Part shown: positions 8,838 through 21,027 of the stretch, one piece after another | Position numbering within the stretch: the first letter of the stretch is position 1 | How the letters are laid out: each line of letters begins with the position of its first letter | Source: Desulfococcus sp. 4484_241 | GTDB lineage: Bacteria; Desulfobacterota; Desulfobacteria; Desulfobacterales; Desulfosudaceae | Reading direction: 5' to 3' | NCBI GenBank assembly: GCA_002085115.1 | Contig: MZGQ01000060.1 | Coordinates: forward strand, 1-46,911 | DNA: 46,911 nt | Translations under genes and position numbers: made by a program | Notes under the pieces: generated by a model | What the model saw: only the letters and a program-made list of their open reading frames with translations | What the model was told of the DNA's origin: nothing | Database searches by the model: none

Positions 8838-10187
8838 TTGCTGGAACATCTCCGCCAGCTTAGCGATTTTGCATGGGGCCCGGTGACCATCTGCCTTCTC
8901 CTTGGCACAGGGGTTCTTGCGGCCATTATGACAAGGGGCATACAGATACGAAAATTCCTTTACGCCTGGGGTCTTATCTCAGGCAGGTACGACAACCCCG
9001 AAGATGAGGGAGAGGTGACACATTTCCAGGCACTCTCCACCGCGCTTTCTGCAACAATCGGCACGGGAAACATAGTAGGCGTGGCAACTGCGATAGCAGC
9101 GGGCGGGCCCGGGGCCGTGTTCTGGATGTGGGTGACAGCCGGTTTTGGCATGGGCCTGAAGTATTGCGAATGCCTGCTGTCGCTTCATTTCAGGACCATT
9201 CACGACGACGGCACGGTAAGCGCAGGACCCATGCACTATCTTGAAAAGGGGGTGGGTCAAAAATGGCTCGGGGTTCTTTTTGCGCTGTTTGCCGCAACAG
9301 CCTCTTTCGGCATAGGCAACATGGTGCAGGCAAACTCTGTTGCGGAACCGATAAGCGCTGCTTTCGGAATCCCGAAAATGCTGACCGGCGTTGTTATAGG
9401 CATCCTGGTCTTTGCCGTGATAGTCGGGGGGATAAAAAGGATCGGCAGGGTGGCAAGCCGCATGGTTCCTTTTATGTGCCTGTTCTACGTGGCCGGATCG
9501 CTTCTCATATTGATAATACATGCCGGCGCAATCCCGGGTGCGCTTGCTTCGATATTTAAATGCGCTTTCTCTTCAACGGCAGCGGCAGGCGGTCTTGCCG
9601 GAGCCTCTGTTGCCGCGGCGATCCGTTTCGGTGTTGCAAGGGGAATATTTTCAAACGAGTCTGGCCTTGGCAGCGCTCCGATAGCCCACGGAGCTGCAAG
9701 GACGAAAGAGCCGGTGAGAGAAGGTCTTGTCGCAATGCTCGGCCCGTTTATAGATACGATAGTTGTATGTACCATGACGGCCCTTGTAATAATAGTGACC
9801 GGCGCCTACATGGACGAATCGTTAGACGGGGCAAGGCTTACAGCAAGAGCCTTTGACATTGGGCTTCCAGGACCGGGCCACTACATAGTGGTGTTCGGGC
9901 TTGTCATATTTGCATTTTCAACCGCAATAAGCTGGTCATACTACGGTGACAGGTGCGTGGACTACCTTTTTGGCAGAAAACTCGTCACACCCTACAGGAT
10001 AATATACTGCTTTCTTCTTCCTGTGGGCGCAGCAGTAAAAATAGAGTCGGTGTGGCTTATATCCGATATCTTCAATGCCGCAATGGCGTGGCCGAACCTG
10101 GTTGGTCTGATAATTCTCTCTCCCATAGTAGTCAGGCTGACAAGGGAGTACTTCTCCGATCAGGCAAGGGTTTATCCCAAAAACTGA
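8838..10187 (+). CDS. Alanine/glycine:cation symporter (AgcS/SSS-type, DAACS-independent)
   Basis: This 449-residue polytopic membrane protein has hydrophobic helices along its full length and the AgcS family signatures GTGNIVGVATAIAAGGPGAVFWMW near residue 75 and FSNESGLGSAPIAHGAA near residue 275. The family imports alanine or glycine together with Na+ or H+ across the inner membrane. The start is TTG at 8838, chosen because GGAGG lies about ten bases upstream and the protein then begins at the usual family N-terminus. It stands alone with gaps on both sides. Substrate preference between alanine and glycine cannot be read from the sequence. Confidence 0.92.
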   Translation: MLEHLRQLSDFAWGPVTICLLLGTGVLAAIMTRGIQIRKFLYAWGLISGRYDNPEDEGEVTHFQALSTALSATIGTGNIVGVATAIAAGGPGAVFWMWVTAGFGMGLKYCECLLSLHFRTIHDDGTVSAGPMHYLEKGVGQKWLGVLFALFAATASFGIGNMVQANSVAEPISAAFGIPKMLTGVVIGILVFAVIVGGIKRIGRVASRMVPFMCLFYVAGSLLILIIHAGAIPGALASIFKCAFSSTAAAGGLAGASVAAAIRFGVARGIFSNESGLGSAPIAHGAARTKEPVREGLVAMLGPFIDTIVVCTMTALVIIVTGAYMDESLDGARLTARAFDIGLPGPGHYIVVFGLVIFAFSTAISWSYYGDRCVDYLFGRKLVTPYRIIYCFLLPVGAAVKIESVWLISDIFNAAMAWPNLVGLIILSPIVVRLTREYFSDQARVYPKN

Positions 10188-10370
10188 GCCGCAGGCCAAC
10201 AGCAGACAAACACAGGTTTAATTTATCGCTTCCATCATATGTCCGATTGCGTTATTCTCTTGGCAGTGGGCCATTGTTGGTTCCTCATTTCTTTGTTTGG
10301 ATAATAAACCTTCGGAGTGCCAACTTGACCCGCCAACCTCTGGCTCTTTATTTTTTTCGACGTATAATAA

Positions 10371-11189
10371 ATGGCTCTTTCGGTTATTGATCTTTACAGG
10401 GATGTATTGCCAAAAACCAACTGCGGGGATTGCGGCTTTAAAACTTGCATGGCTTTTGCAGGAATGGTTGTGTCGGAAAGGCTGCCAATAAGAAACTGTC
10501 CTCACCTTGATGCAGATGTTGTTGCTTCATGCGAAAAAAAGTTACAAGAACAGTATGATTCCGGCAAGTGGCTTAAAAAAAACCCGGCAAAAGACGCTCT
10601 GTTGTGGGCAAAGAAAAGATCTGCCTCCATGGTACTGGAAGATCTCCCAAAGCGTATAGGAGGCAGGATTGTTACCCGAAATGGAACTAAGGTGTCGGCT
10701 CTTCCATACTTTAATAAAACAATCTTTGTCTCTTTTGACACAATAGTTGACGAGGATGGCTTGGAGCTCAACATGTGGGAGCAGGTTTTTATATATAATC
10801 ACATAGCCCAGAACGGTTCTGCCGAGCCATCAAACGATTGGAAGGGATTTTCCGAATTTCCAAACACGGTTTCAAAGATAAAAAGCATGGAGGCCCACAT
10901 TGAAAAGCCGATTGCAGATTTTTTTTCAGGATCGCCCGACAGGCTGCTTTTGGCGGCAAAAAGGATCGGCGGGGTTGATAAAACAAAAGAGATGGACTCA
11001 GCTGATGTTGCAATTCTTTTTTCTCCACTTCCAAAGGTGCCGGTTATGTTACTGTTCTGGGACGTTGACCAAAAGGACGGTTTTGAAGCCCAGGTGAAGC
11101 TTCTCTTCGATGCAACAGTGACTCAACATCTTGATATTGAATCTATCATGTTTTTAAGCGAACGAATTTACCAGCTTCTTTGCAGATAA
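10371..11189 (+). CDS. DUF3786 protein with N-terminal four-cysteine Fe-S domain
   Basis: The N-terminus (TNCGDCGFKTCMAFAGMV...NCPHL, residues about 17-43) is the four-cysteine 4Fe-4S pattern of PF04060, as found in the corrinoid Fe-S protein of acetyl-CoA synthase. The rest matches my recall of the DUF3786 family of anaerobes (SFDTIVDEDG, MWEQVFIYNHI, LFWDVDQKDGFEAQVKLLFD). Function is not established; a corrinoid- or redox-linked role is inferred only from the Fe-S domain. It has 272 residues with no signal peptide. No clear Shine-Dalgarno precedes the ATG, and TATAAT sits at 10363-10368, two bases before it. Base composition turns AT-rich from about here. Confidence 0.75.
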   Translation: MALSVIDLYRDVLPKTNCGDCGFKTCMAFAGMVVSERLPIRNCPHLDADVVASCEKKLQEQYDSGKWLKKNPAKDALLWAKKRSASMVLEDLPKRIGGRIVTRNGTKVSALPYFNKTIFVSFDTIVDEDGLELNMWEQVFIYNHIAQNGSAEPSNDWKGFSEFPNTVSKIKSMEAHIEKPIADFFSGSPDRLLLAAKRIGGVDKTKEMDSADVAILFSPLPKVPVMLLFWDVDQKDGFEAQVKLLFDATVTQHLDIESIMFLSERIYQLLCR

Positions 11190-11290
11190 ACCGGTCTTTT
11201 GCAATTTATAGGTATTTTCTTTTAATTTTTGTCTTGTCGTCTATAATGTAATTTATTGAAAAATAAAAATTTTTCTTTTATTGTGCCGTC

Positions 11291-12064
11291 ATGGGATACG
11301 TTTTTGACCACAGCGATGCAGCCCGTTATGAAAAGTGGGCGGGCAACAGCATAAACTCCGGTTTAATAAAAATTGAAACAGGGTTGATGCTGGAAATGCT
11401 GAAACCCTCGAAGGGAGAGTCTGTGCTTGATATCGGGTGTGGATCAGGATTAAGCACCTTTGCGCTGCTTGAAAAAGGCCTTGATGTAACTGGAATAGAC
11501 CCTTCTTTTCATATGCTTGAACTGGCTAAAAAAAAATTTAAAAACAGGGTTACCCTGCACCGTGGTGTTGCAGAAGATCTTCCTTTTGATGACAATTCTT
11601 TTAACTACTGCGTTTTTTTTACATCTCTTGAATTTGTTGAAAATCCTTTGCTTGCGCTTGAGGAAGCCTGCAGGGTGACAAAAGACAGGATCTTTGTGGG
11701 ATTTATAAACAGATATTCCATACAGGCGGTTAGATATATTTTTAAAAGTGTTTTTTTCGAATCTGTATACAGGAGGGCTCATTTTTTCAGCGTTTGGGAA
11801 GTTTCATCAATGCTGCGAAAAATTGTGGGCAACGTTCCTTTGGAATGGAAGACCGTTTGCCACTTGCCGGTTACCGGTGAAAATTTTTTAAAAAAAGCGG
11901 AAAACTCTATTTTACTGCAAAAATCTCCTTTTGGCTCTTTTGGCGGCGTAACGGCAAGCCTTGTTCCACGTTTTAGGACCAGGCCTCTTGAAATTAAAAA
12001 TATCTCGCCTGAAAAAGCAGGGGTTGCTGCCGGAAGTGTTCCGGCAGGGACAATAAAAAGTTAA
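11291..12064 (+). CDS. SAM-dependent class I methyltransferase
   Basis: Motif I VLDIGCGSGLSTFALLEKG (about residues 47-65) and the acidic GIDPSFHMLELAKKK mark a Rossmann-fold methyltransferase of the UbiE/Methyltransf_11 kind. FFTSLEFVENPLLALEEACRV is the usual post-motif region. The substrate is unknown. The protein has 257 residues, with a C-terminal segment of little recognisable similarity. It sits 19 bases upstream of the AmrS-like radical SAM gene on the same strand, so the two are probably co-transcribed. The region is AT-rich compared with the bio and moe genes. Confidence 0.78.
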   Translation: MGYVFDHSDAARYEKWAGNSINSGLIKIETGLMLEMLKPSKGESVLDIGCGSGLSTFALLEKGLDVTGIDPSFHMLELAKKKFKNRVTLHRGVAEDLPFDDNSFNYCVFFTSLEFVENPLLALEEACRVTKDRIFVGFINRYSIQAVRYIFKSVFFESVYRRAHFFSVWEVSSMLRKIVGNVPLEWKTVCHLPVTGENFLKKAENSILLQKSPFGSFGGVTASLVPRFRTRPLEIKNISPEKAGVAAGSVPAGTIKS

Positions 12065-12083
12065 AAACAGGGGTGATTTTATT

Positions 12084-13097
12084 ATGGAAGCCATGTTTTA
12101 TGAAAAACTGGATAACGGCAGTGTTTTATGTAAGCTGTGCAACCACCGGTGTGTTATAAAACCTGACGGATATGGAGTCTGCAAGGTCAGACAAAATATA
12201 AAAGGTGTTCTTGAAACGCTTGTTTATGGAAAACTTGTGGCAATAAACCCTGATCCCATAGAAAAAAAACCACTTTACCATTTCATGCCCGGCACACTTT
12301 CCTACTCGGTTGCAACTGCTGGCTGTAACTTTAAATGTTCTTTCTGCCAGAATATGGATATTTCCCAGATGCCAAGAGAATCGGCAAAAATAGAAGGATC
12401 TTTATTTTCTCCTGAAGATGTCGTCTTGGACGCCAAAAGGACCGGCTGTAAAAGTATATCTTTTACATATACCGAGCCCACTGTTTTTTTTGAGTTTGCT
12501 TACGACACAGCTAAACTGGCCCATGAGCAAGGATTGAAAAATATTTTCGTTTCAAATGGTTATATGAGTACAAAAGCAATTGATGCAATAGCTCCATACC
12601 TTGATGCAGCTAATATAGATTTAAAAGCCTTTACGGAAGATTTTTATAAAAATTTTTGCGGAGCCAAACTTGAACCTGTAAAGAAAAACCTTTCATACTT
12701 AAAATCAAAGGGTGTTTTTTTGGAAGTAACAACCCTGCTTATTCCAGGTAAAAACGATGATGAAAAAGAGCTTAAAATGATGGCCGAGTTTATAGTTGAA
12801 ACTCTTGGTCCAAGAACACCTTGGCATATAAGCAGGTTTTATCCCGCATACCATATGAAAGATATTTCACCAACACCTGTTGGCAAGCTTTCACAGGCAC
12901 GTGAAATAGGTATAAATGCCGGCCTTCGCTATGTTTATATAGGAAACGTCCCGGGTCATGCCGGAATCCACACCTACTGCCCACGATGCGGAAAACCGGT
13001 TATAAAAAGAGCCGCATATTTCCAGATAGATGAATACATGATCAAAGACGGCTGCTGCAAATATTGTAATTTTCCAATAGACGTTGTGGAATGTTGA
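12084..13097 (+). CDS. amrS: AmmeMemoRadiSam-system radical SAM enzyme
   Basis: This 337-residue protein carries the radical SAM triad C81-x3-C85-x2-C88 (GCNFKCSFCQN). An N-terminal cysteine set (C16, C19, C23, C33) and C-terminal CPRCG and CCKYC pairs probably bind zinc or extra clusters. YTEPTVFFEFAYDTAKLA and IDLKAFTEDFYKNFCG are diagnostic of the AmrS / PflA-like subgroup. AmrS belongs with AmmeMemo proteins AmrA and AmrB, an ill-defined modification system; neither partner is in this window. The protein is distinct from pyruvate formate-lyase activase by its extra N-terminal cysteines. Shine-Dalgarno GGGGTGA precedes the ATG. Confidence 0.85.
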   Translation: MEAMFYEKLDNGSVLCKLCNHRCVIKPDGYGVCKVRQNIKGVLETLVYGKLVAINPDPIEKKPLYHFMPGTLSYSVATAGCNFKCSFCQNMDISQMPRESAKIEGSLFSPEDVVLDAKRTGCKSISFTYTEPTVFFEFAYDTAKLAHEQGLKNIFVSNGYMSTKAIDAIAPYLDAANIDLKAFTEDFYKNFCGAKLEPVKKNLSYLKSKGVFLEVTTLLIPGKNDDEKELKMMAEFIVETLGPRTPWHISRFYPAYHMKDISPTPVGKLSQAREIGINAGLRYVYIGNVPGHAGIHTYCPRCGKPVIKRAAYFQIDEYMIKDGCCKYCNFPIDVVEC

Positions 13098-13457
13098 TAA
13101 AAAGCAAGTTATAAACAGGCTCATATTATGAGTTAAAGCAATGTTTCTTTTTTTGTAAATTGATAAATATATTTTAAACCATGTGTTAGTTTTATTTTTT
13201 TAATATATTTAATATGTTATTGTAGTTTTAAACATATCAACACACTATTTTATTATTATTTTTTTATATTTTAATAATTATTATACTGGACCAAACAGTC
13301 TGATTTAACAAGACAGATTCATACAGATGCTTTATGTTGAATTTTTAAAAAATAGAATATATGATCATAAAAATATCGAAAGTCTTTATTATTTTTAACC
13401 AGATTAAAGCATCCGTTTTTTTTTGTAAAACCTTTTAAAAATTGAAAGGTTTAAGCC
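13098..13457. other. Very AT-rich intergenic region before dnaN, candidate oriC/DNA-unwinding element
   Basis: This 360-bp gap is overwhelmingly A and T, with long T runs and TTAATAATTATTAT-like stretches, and contains no gene. It lies directly upstream of dnaN-gyrB, where many bacteria place oriC. Only weak DnaA-box-like words are present: TGTTGATAA at 13092-13100 (one mismatch to the box on the minus strand), TTATAAACA at 13109-13117, and ATATCAACA at 13234-13242. No perfect TTATCCACA was seen and dnaA is not adjacent. I treat origin function as a hypothesis; it must in any case hold the dnaN promoter. Confidence 0.35.
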
Positions 13458-17023
<3,566 letters not shown>

Positions 17024-17061
17024 GTTTTTCTGCAACAAGCCGTAACATAAAAAAATACAGT

Positions 17062-18420
17062 CTAAAAAAGAACGGTTCCCGGTGTTCTTGGAAACGGAAT
17101 AACATCCCTTATATTTTTAACACCGGTTGCGAGCATGAGAAACCGCTCAAACCCCATTCCAAAACCGCTGTGTAAAACAGTGCCATATCTTCTGGAATCC
17201 AGGTACCAGCCGTACAGCTCTTTTGAAATACCGGCTGATTCCATCTGCCCTTCCAGCACCTCAAGCCGCTCCTCCCGCTGGCTTCCGCCTATAAGCTCTC
17301 CAGTTTTTGGGACCAGGAGATCCATTGCCGCCACAGTTTGGCCGTCGTCGTTTACCCTCATGTAAAAAGGCTTTATCTCTCTTGGATAATCATAAACAAA
17401 AACCGGTTTTTTAAAAAAATTTTCTGTAAGATACCGCTCATGCTCTGTCTGAAGATCGAGGCCGTATTTTACCGGATATGAAAATGAGATATCCGCCTTT
17501 TTCAGAATATCGACAGCCTTTTTGTATGGGATGCGCTCAAACTCAAGATGGCAGATGCTTTCCAGCCTTGGCATGAGTTCCGGATCTATGAAACGTGAAA
17601 AAAGGGAAAGATCGGGCTTGCAGTTTTCAAGAAGAAAGAGAACCAGGCTTTTAACGAACTCTTCTGCAAGATCCATGTTCTGGTGAAGATCGCAGAATGC
17701 AACTTCAGGCTCAACCATCCAGAACTCGGACGCATGCCTCGGGGTGTTTGAGTTCTCGGCACGGAAGGCAGGGCCGAAGGTATAAACGTTTCCAAGCGAA
17801 CAGGCGAACATTTCCGCTGCCAGTTGGCCGGACACGGTTAAATAAAGGGTCTTGTCAAAAAGAGGTGCCCGTTGTTTGTTGTCGCGGGATGCTTCCAAAA
17901 CAGCAAACAGTTCTCCGGCGCCTTCGCAGTCAAGTGTGGTAAGTATGGGGGTGTGGATGTGGTAAAAACCACGCTCTTTAAAGAAAAGATGAACAGCAAA
18001 GGATGCCTCTGACCTGATCCGGAACATGGCCCCGTATTTGTTTGTCCTTGGCCTTAGATGGGCTATCGTTCGCAGAAACTCGTCAGAGTGTCTCTTTTTT
18101 TGAAGGGGATATGATGAATCTGTCAGGCCAAGAATTTCAACCTTTTTTGCCAGGAGCTCCCATCTTTGCCCTTTTGCCGGGGATGGCACAAGATCACCTG
18201 TTACCTTAACAGATGTTCCTGTTAAAATTTTCTGTATGATATCGAAGTTTCCAGTTTCACCTGTTGCCACAACCTGCAGGTTTTCAAGGCAGGAACCGTC
18301 GTTTACCTCAAGGAAAAAGATCGATTTGGAGTCACGCCTTGTTTTTACCCATCCCCTGACAACAACATCCTTTACGGGATGTTCTGATTTTAAAAGATGT
18401 AGTATTTTTGACCTGTTCAT
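17062..18420 (-). CDS. asnS: Asparaginyl-tRNA synthetase
   Basis: This class II aminoacyl-tRNA synthetase charges tRNA-Asn. An N-terminal OB anticodon-binding fold (VRGWVKTRRDSKSIFFLEVNDGS) is followed by motif 2, FRAENSNTPRHASEFWMVEPEVAF, and motif 3, GFGMGFERFLMLATGVKNIRDVIPFPRTPG, at the C-terminus. The RHASEFWMVEPE sequence separates AsnRS from AspRS. It has 452 residues and is intact. It is convergent with gyrB, 38 bases away, and divergent from the radical SAM gene at 18507, with an 86-bp shared promoter region between. Confidence 0.96.
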   Translation of the reverse strand: MNRSKILHLLKSEHPVKDVVVRGWVKTRRDSKSIFFLEVNDGSCLENLQVVATGETGNFDIIQKILTGTSVKVTGDLVPSPAKGQRWELLAKKVEILGLTDSSYPLQKKRHSDEFLRTIAHLRPRTNKYGAMFRIRSEASFAVHLFFKERGFYHIHTPILTTLDCEGAGELFAVLEASRDNKQRAPLFDKTLYLTVSGQLAAEMFACSLGNVYTFGPAFRAENSNTPRHASEFWMVEPEVAFCDLHQNMDLAEEFVKSLVLFLLENCKPDLSLFSRFIDPELMPRLESICHLEFERIPYKKAVDILKKADISFSYPVKYGLDLQTEHERYLTENFFKKPVFVYDYPREIKPFYMRVNDDGQTVAAMDLLVPKTGELIGGSQREERLEVLEGQMESAGISKELYGWYLDSRRYGTVLHSGFGMGFERFLMLATGVKNIRDVIPFPRTPGTVLF

Positions 18421-18506
18421 GTTTATATACCAAGGTTTTGAATTTAGATTTGCCGGTTATGTGAAAAATCCTTAAACCAAAGCAGGAAACAGGGTGGCAA
18501 CCTACC

Positions 18507-20960
18507 ATGAAATTTGACAATATTCAAGATATACTGCCGTTTGTAAGAAAGCCCAGCTCATATTTGGGTAACGAGATAAACAGCATAAAAAAAGACCCGT
18601 CGCAGGTTGAGCTTTTTGTGGCTCTCTGTTTTCCGGATCTGTACGAGATCGGCATGTCACATTTCGGGATACAGATTTTATATCATATATTAAACAGAAA
18701 CAAACAGATAGCAGCAGAAAGAGTTTTTTCTCCTGGGCCGGACATGGAAAAACACTTAAGAGAGTCAGGTCTGCCGGCCTTTTCCCTTGAGACACGCAGG
18801 CCGCTTGAACAGTTTGATATTATAGGGTTTTCACTTCTTTACGAACTTAACTACACAAACATTCTTACCCTTCTTGACCTTTCCGGCATACCGTTTCGTT
18901 CAGCAGCAAGGGATGATTCCCACCCTGTTGTTGTTGCAGGGGGACCATGCACGTTTAACCCGGAACCTGTTGCCGATTTTTTCGACGCAATGGTGATAGG
19001 GGACGGTGAAGAGGTTATACAGCAGATGTGCCTGGCATGGCTCGATATGCGCAAAAACGGTGGCAAACCGGAAAAGGAAGAACTTTTGGACAGGTGGGCC
19101 TGTATTAAAGGGGTTTATATTCCATCAAGGTTTAATGCAACTTATGATGCGGGTGATGAAAAAAACAGGAAGGTTTCAAAGGCTGTGGTTTCCTGTCTGA
19201 AGGGCTCCGATTTTCCGGACAGTCCTGTGGTTCCATACGGCAAGCCGGTGCATGACAGGCTGCGGCTCGAGGTGGCAAGGGGATGCACAAGGGGATGCCG
19301 GTTCTGCCAGGCCGGTATGATTTACAGGCCGGTGCGTGAGAGATGCGTGGATGACCTGCTGCTGCTTTCACAACAAGCCCTTGCATCCACGGGGTACGGG
19401 GATGTTTCCTTTCTTTCCCTGAGCACCGGCGATTACAGCGGAATCAATCTTCTTTTGGAGAGTTTTATAAGAGACTATAAAGATAGGAACATAGCTGTTT
19501 CCCTGCCATCGTTCAGGGCCGGCACCCTTGGCAGCAGGGAGATGGGGTTTATAAAGGAAATCCGCAAGACAGGTTTTACCATTGCCCCGGAAGCCGGGAG
19601 CCAGAGGCTTAGGGATGTGATAAACAAGAATATTTCCGAAGATGAAATTGTCAGCACGGTTTCAAGCGCATTTTCCCTTGGCTGGAACCTGGTTAAGCTT
19701 TACTTCATGATCGGGCTGCCAACCGAGACAGATGATGATATAGAGCAGATAGTATCTCTTTCCCGCAGGCTTTCAAAGATAAAGAGAGCCGGGGGAACCA
19801 CATTTATTCCAAAGGCACATACCCCGTTTCAATGGGAATCTCAGATAACACCGGAAGATGCGACAGAAAAAATTTTTACCTTAAGGAACCGAATCGAGTC
19901 GGGAAGGATCGGTTTTAAATGGCAGAGCCCGGAGGTGAGTTTGATAGAGGGGCTGATGGCGCGTGGGGACCGTCGCATGTCAAGGGTTATAGAAGCGGCC
20001 TACCGCAGGGGATGCCGTTTTGACGGATGGAGCGACAGCTTCAACTTTAAGGCATGGATAGAGGCGGCCCTGGAGTGCTCGGTTGATGTAGGGTTTTACA
20101 CAACCCGCAAACGGGACTTTTCAGAACCGCTTCCCTGGGATCATGTTGATTCAGGGCTGACAAAAACATATCTGGAGAGTGAACGCCTGAGGGCTTATGA
20201 AGGAAGGATCACACAGGACTGCCGTTACGGCTGCAACGAATGCGGGGTTTGTGATTTCAAGAGCGTCTCACCAGTGCTTCTTTCAAACATAAAAAGCGCT
20301 CAACAGGAAAAGAGCGTTACACCCTGGAACCTGAAAAAAAAAGCTGGCAAGGCCCCGGCTGTAACGGTAGAGCTTATTTACTCTAAAACAGGAAACGCAC
20401 GGTTTTTCGGTCACCTGGAGTTTGTAAACATTTTTACAAGGGCTGTTCGCAGGAGCGGAATACCGGTGCTTTTTTCAGAGGGGTTTCACCCAAAACCTAA
20501 AATTTCCTTTTCCGATCCGCTTCCGGTTGGCATGGAGAGCGAGGCCGAGAAACTATGGATGAGGGTGTCGGGCGGTATCGATCTGGCGTCGATCAAAAGC
20601 GCCTTGAACCGCAACCTGCCGGACGGGGTCAGGGTTCACGGCTGCAGGATCGTTTCAAAAAAAGGAATGGCTGCCGACCCGGAAAAGCCGGTGACATACC
20701 AGGTGTTTTTGGACAGGGCGGAGTTTTCAGGACAGCTTGCCCATGACCGTATGAAACAGTTGTCTTCAGATGAGAGGACTCGTGATATCAGCGAGTCTGT
20801 TGTGGCAATAAAGGTGGTTGACCCACACACCGTGCTGATAGAAAAAAGGAACATTCCGGGAAAAAAGGTGTCTGTTGAGGATGTTTTGTCTGCTGTGTTT
20901 GGGGTCGGCAGGGACCTGGCAGGATTTGCCAGGGTTGTTAAAAAAGCCTCTTTGTCGTAG
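18507..20960 (+). CDS. B12-binding-type radical SAM protein fused to DUF2344
   Basis: Residues about 1-600 match the TIGR03960 radical SAM family. A Rossmann-like N-terminal part (LFVALCFPDLYEIGMSHFGIQILYHILN, VVVAGGPCTFNPEPVADFFDAMVIGDGEE) resembles cobalamin-binding domains. It is followed by the cluster triad C260-x3-C264-x2-C267 (GCTRGCRFCQAG) and EAGSQRLRDVINKNISEDEI. Residues about 620-817 (VELIYSKTGNARFFGHLEFVNIFTRAVRRSGIP...GFHPKPKISFSDPLPVGMES) are DUF2344. These two parts are separate genes in some bacteria and fused in others. Function is not known; the long-standing link with the downstream RNase E/G gene suggests a role in RNA or ribosome modification, which is inference. Confidence 0.88.
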   Translation: MKFDNIQDILPFVRKPSSYLGNEINSIKKDPSQVELFVALCFPDLYEIGMSHFGIQILYHILNRNKQIAAERVFSPGPDMEKHLRESGLPAFSLETRRPLEQFDIIGFSLLYELNYTNILTLLDLSGIPFRSAARDDSHPVVVAGGPCTFNPEPVADFFDAMVIGDGEEVIQQMCLAWLDMRKNGGKPEKEELLDRWACIKGVYIPSRFNATYDAGDEKNRKVSKAVVSCLKGSDFPDSPVVPYGKPVHDRLRLEVARGCTRGCRFCQAGMIYRPVRERCVDDLLLLSQQALASTGYGDVSFLSLSTGDYSGINLLLESFIRDYKDRNIAVSLPSFRAGTLGSREMGFIKEIRKTGFTIAPEAGSQRLRDVINKNISEDEIVSTVSSAFSLGWNLVKLYFMIGLPTETDDDIEQIVSLSRRLSKIKRAGGTTFIPKAHTPFQWESQITPEDATEKIFTLRNRIESGRIGFKWQSPEVSLIEGLMARGDRRMSRVIEAAYRRGCRFDGWSDSFNFKAWIEAALECSVDVGFYTTRKRDFSEPLPWDHVDSGLTKTYLESERLRAYEGRITQDCRYGCNECGVCDFKSVSPVLLSNIKSAQQEKSVTPWNLKKKAGKAPAVTVELIYSKTGNARFFGHLEFVNIFTRAVRRSGIPVLFSEGFHPKPKISFSDPLPVGMESEAEKLWMRVSGGIDLASIKSALNRNLPDGVRVHGCRIVSKKGMAADPEKPVTYQVFLDRAEFSGQLAHDRMKQLSSDERTRDISESVVAIKVVDPHTVLIEKRNIPGKKVSVEDVLSAVFGVGRDLAGFARVVKKASLS

Positions 20961-21027
20961 AATAGCAAAATAAAAGATTTTTTTGCGAAGAGCTTTGGTG
21001 GCGACAAAAGGCAGTTGAAAGGAAATC

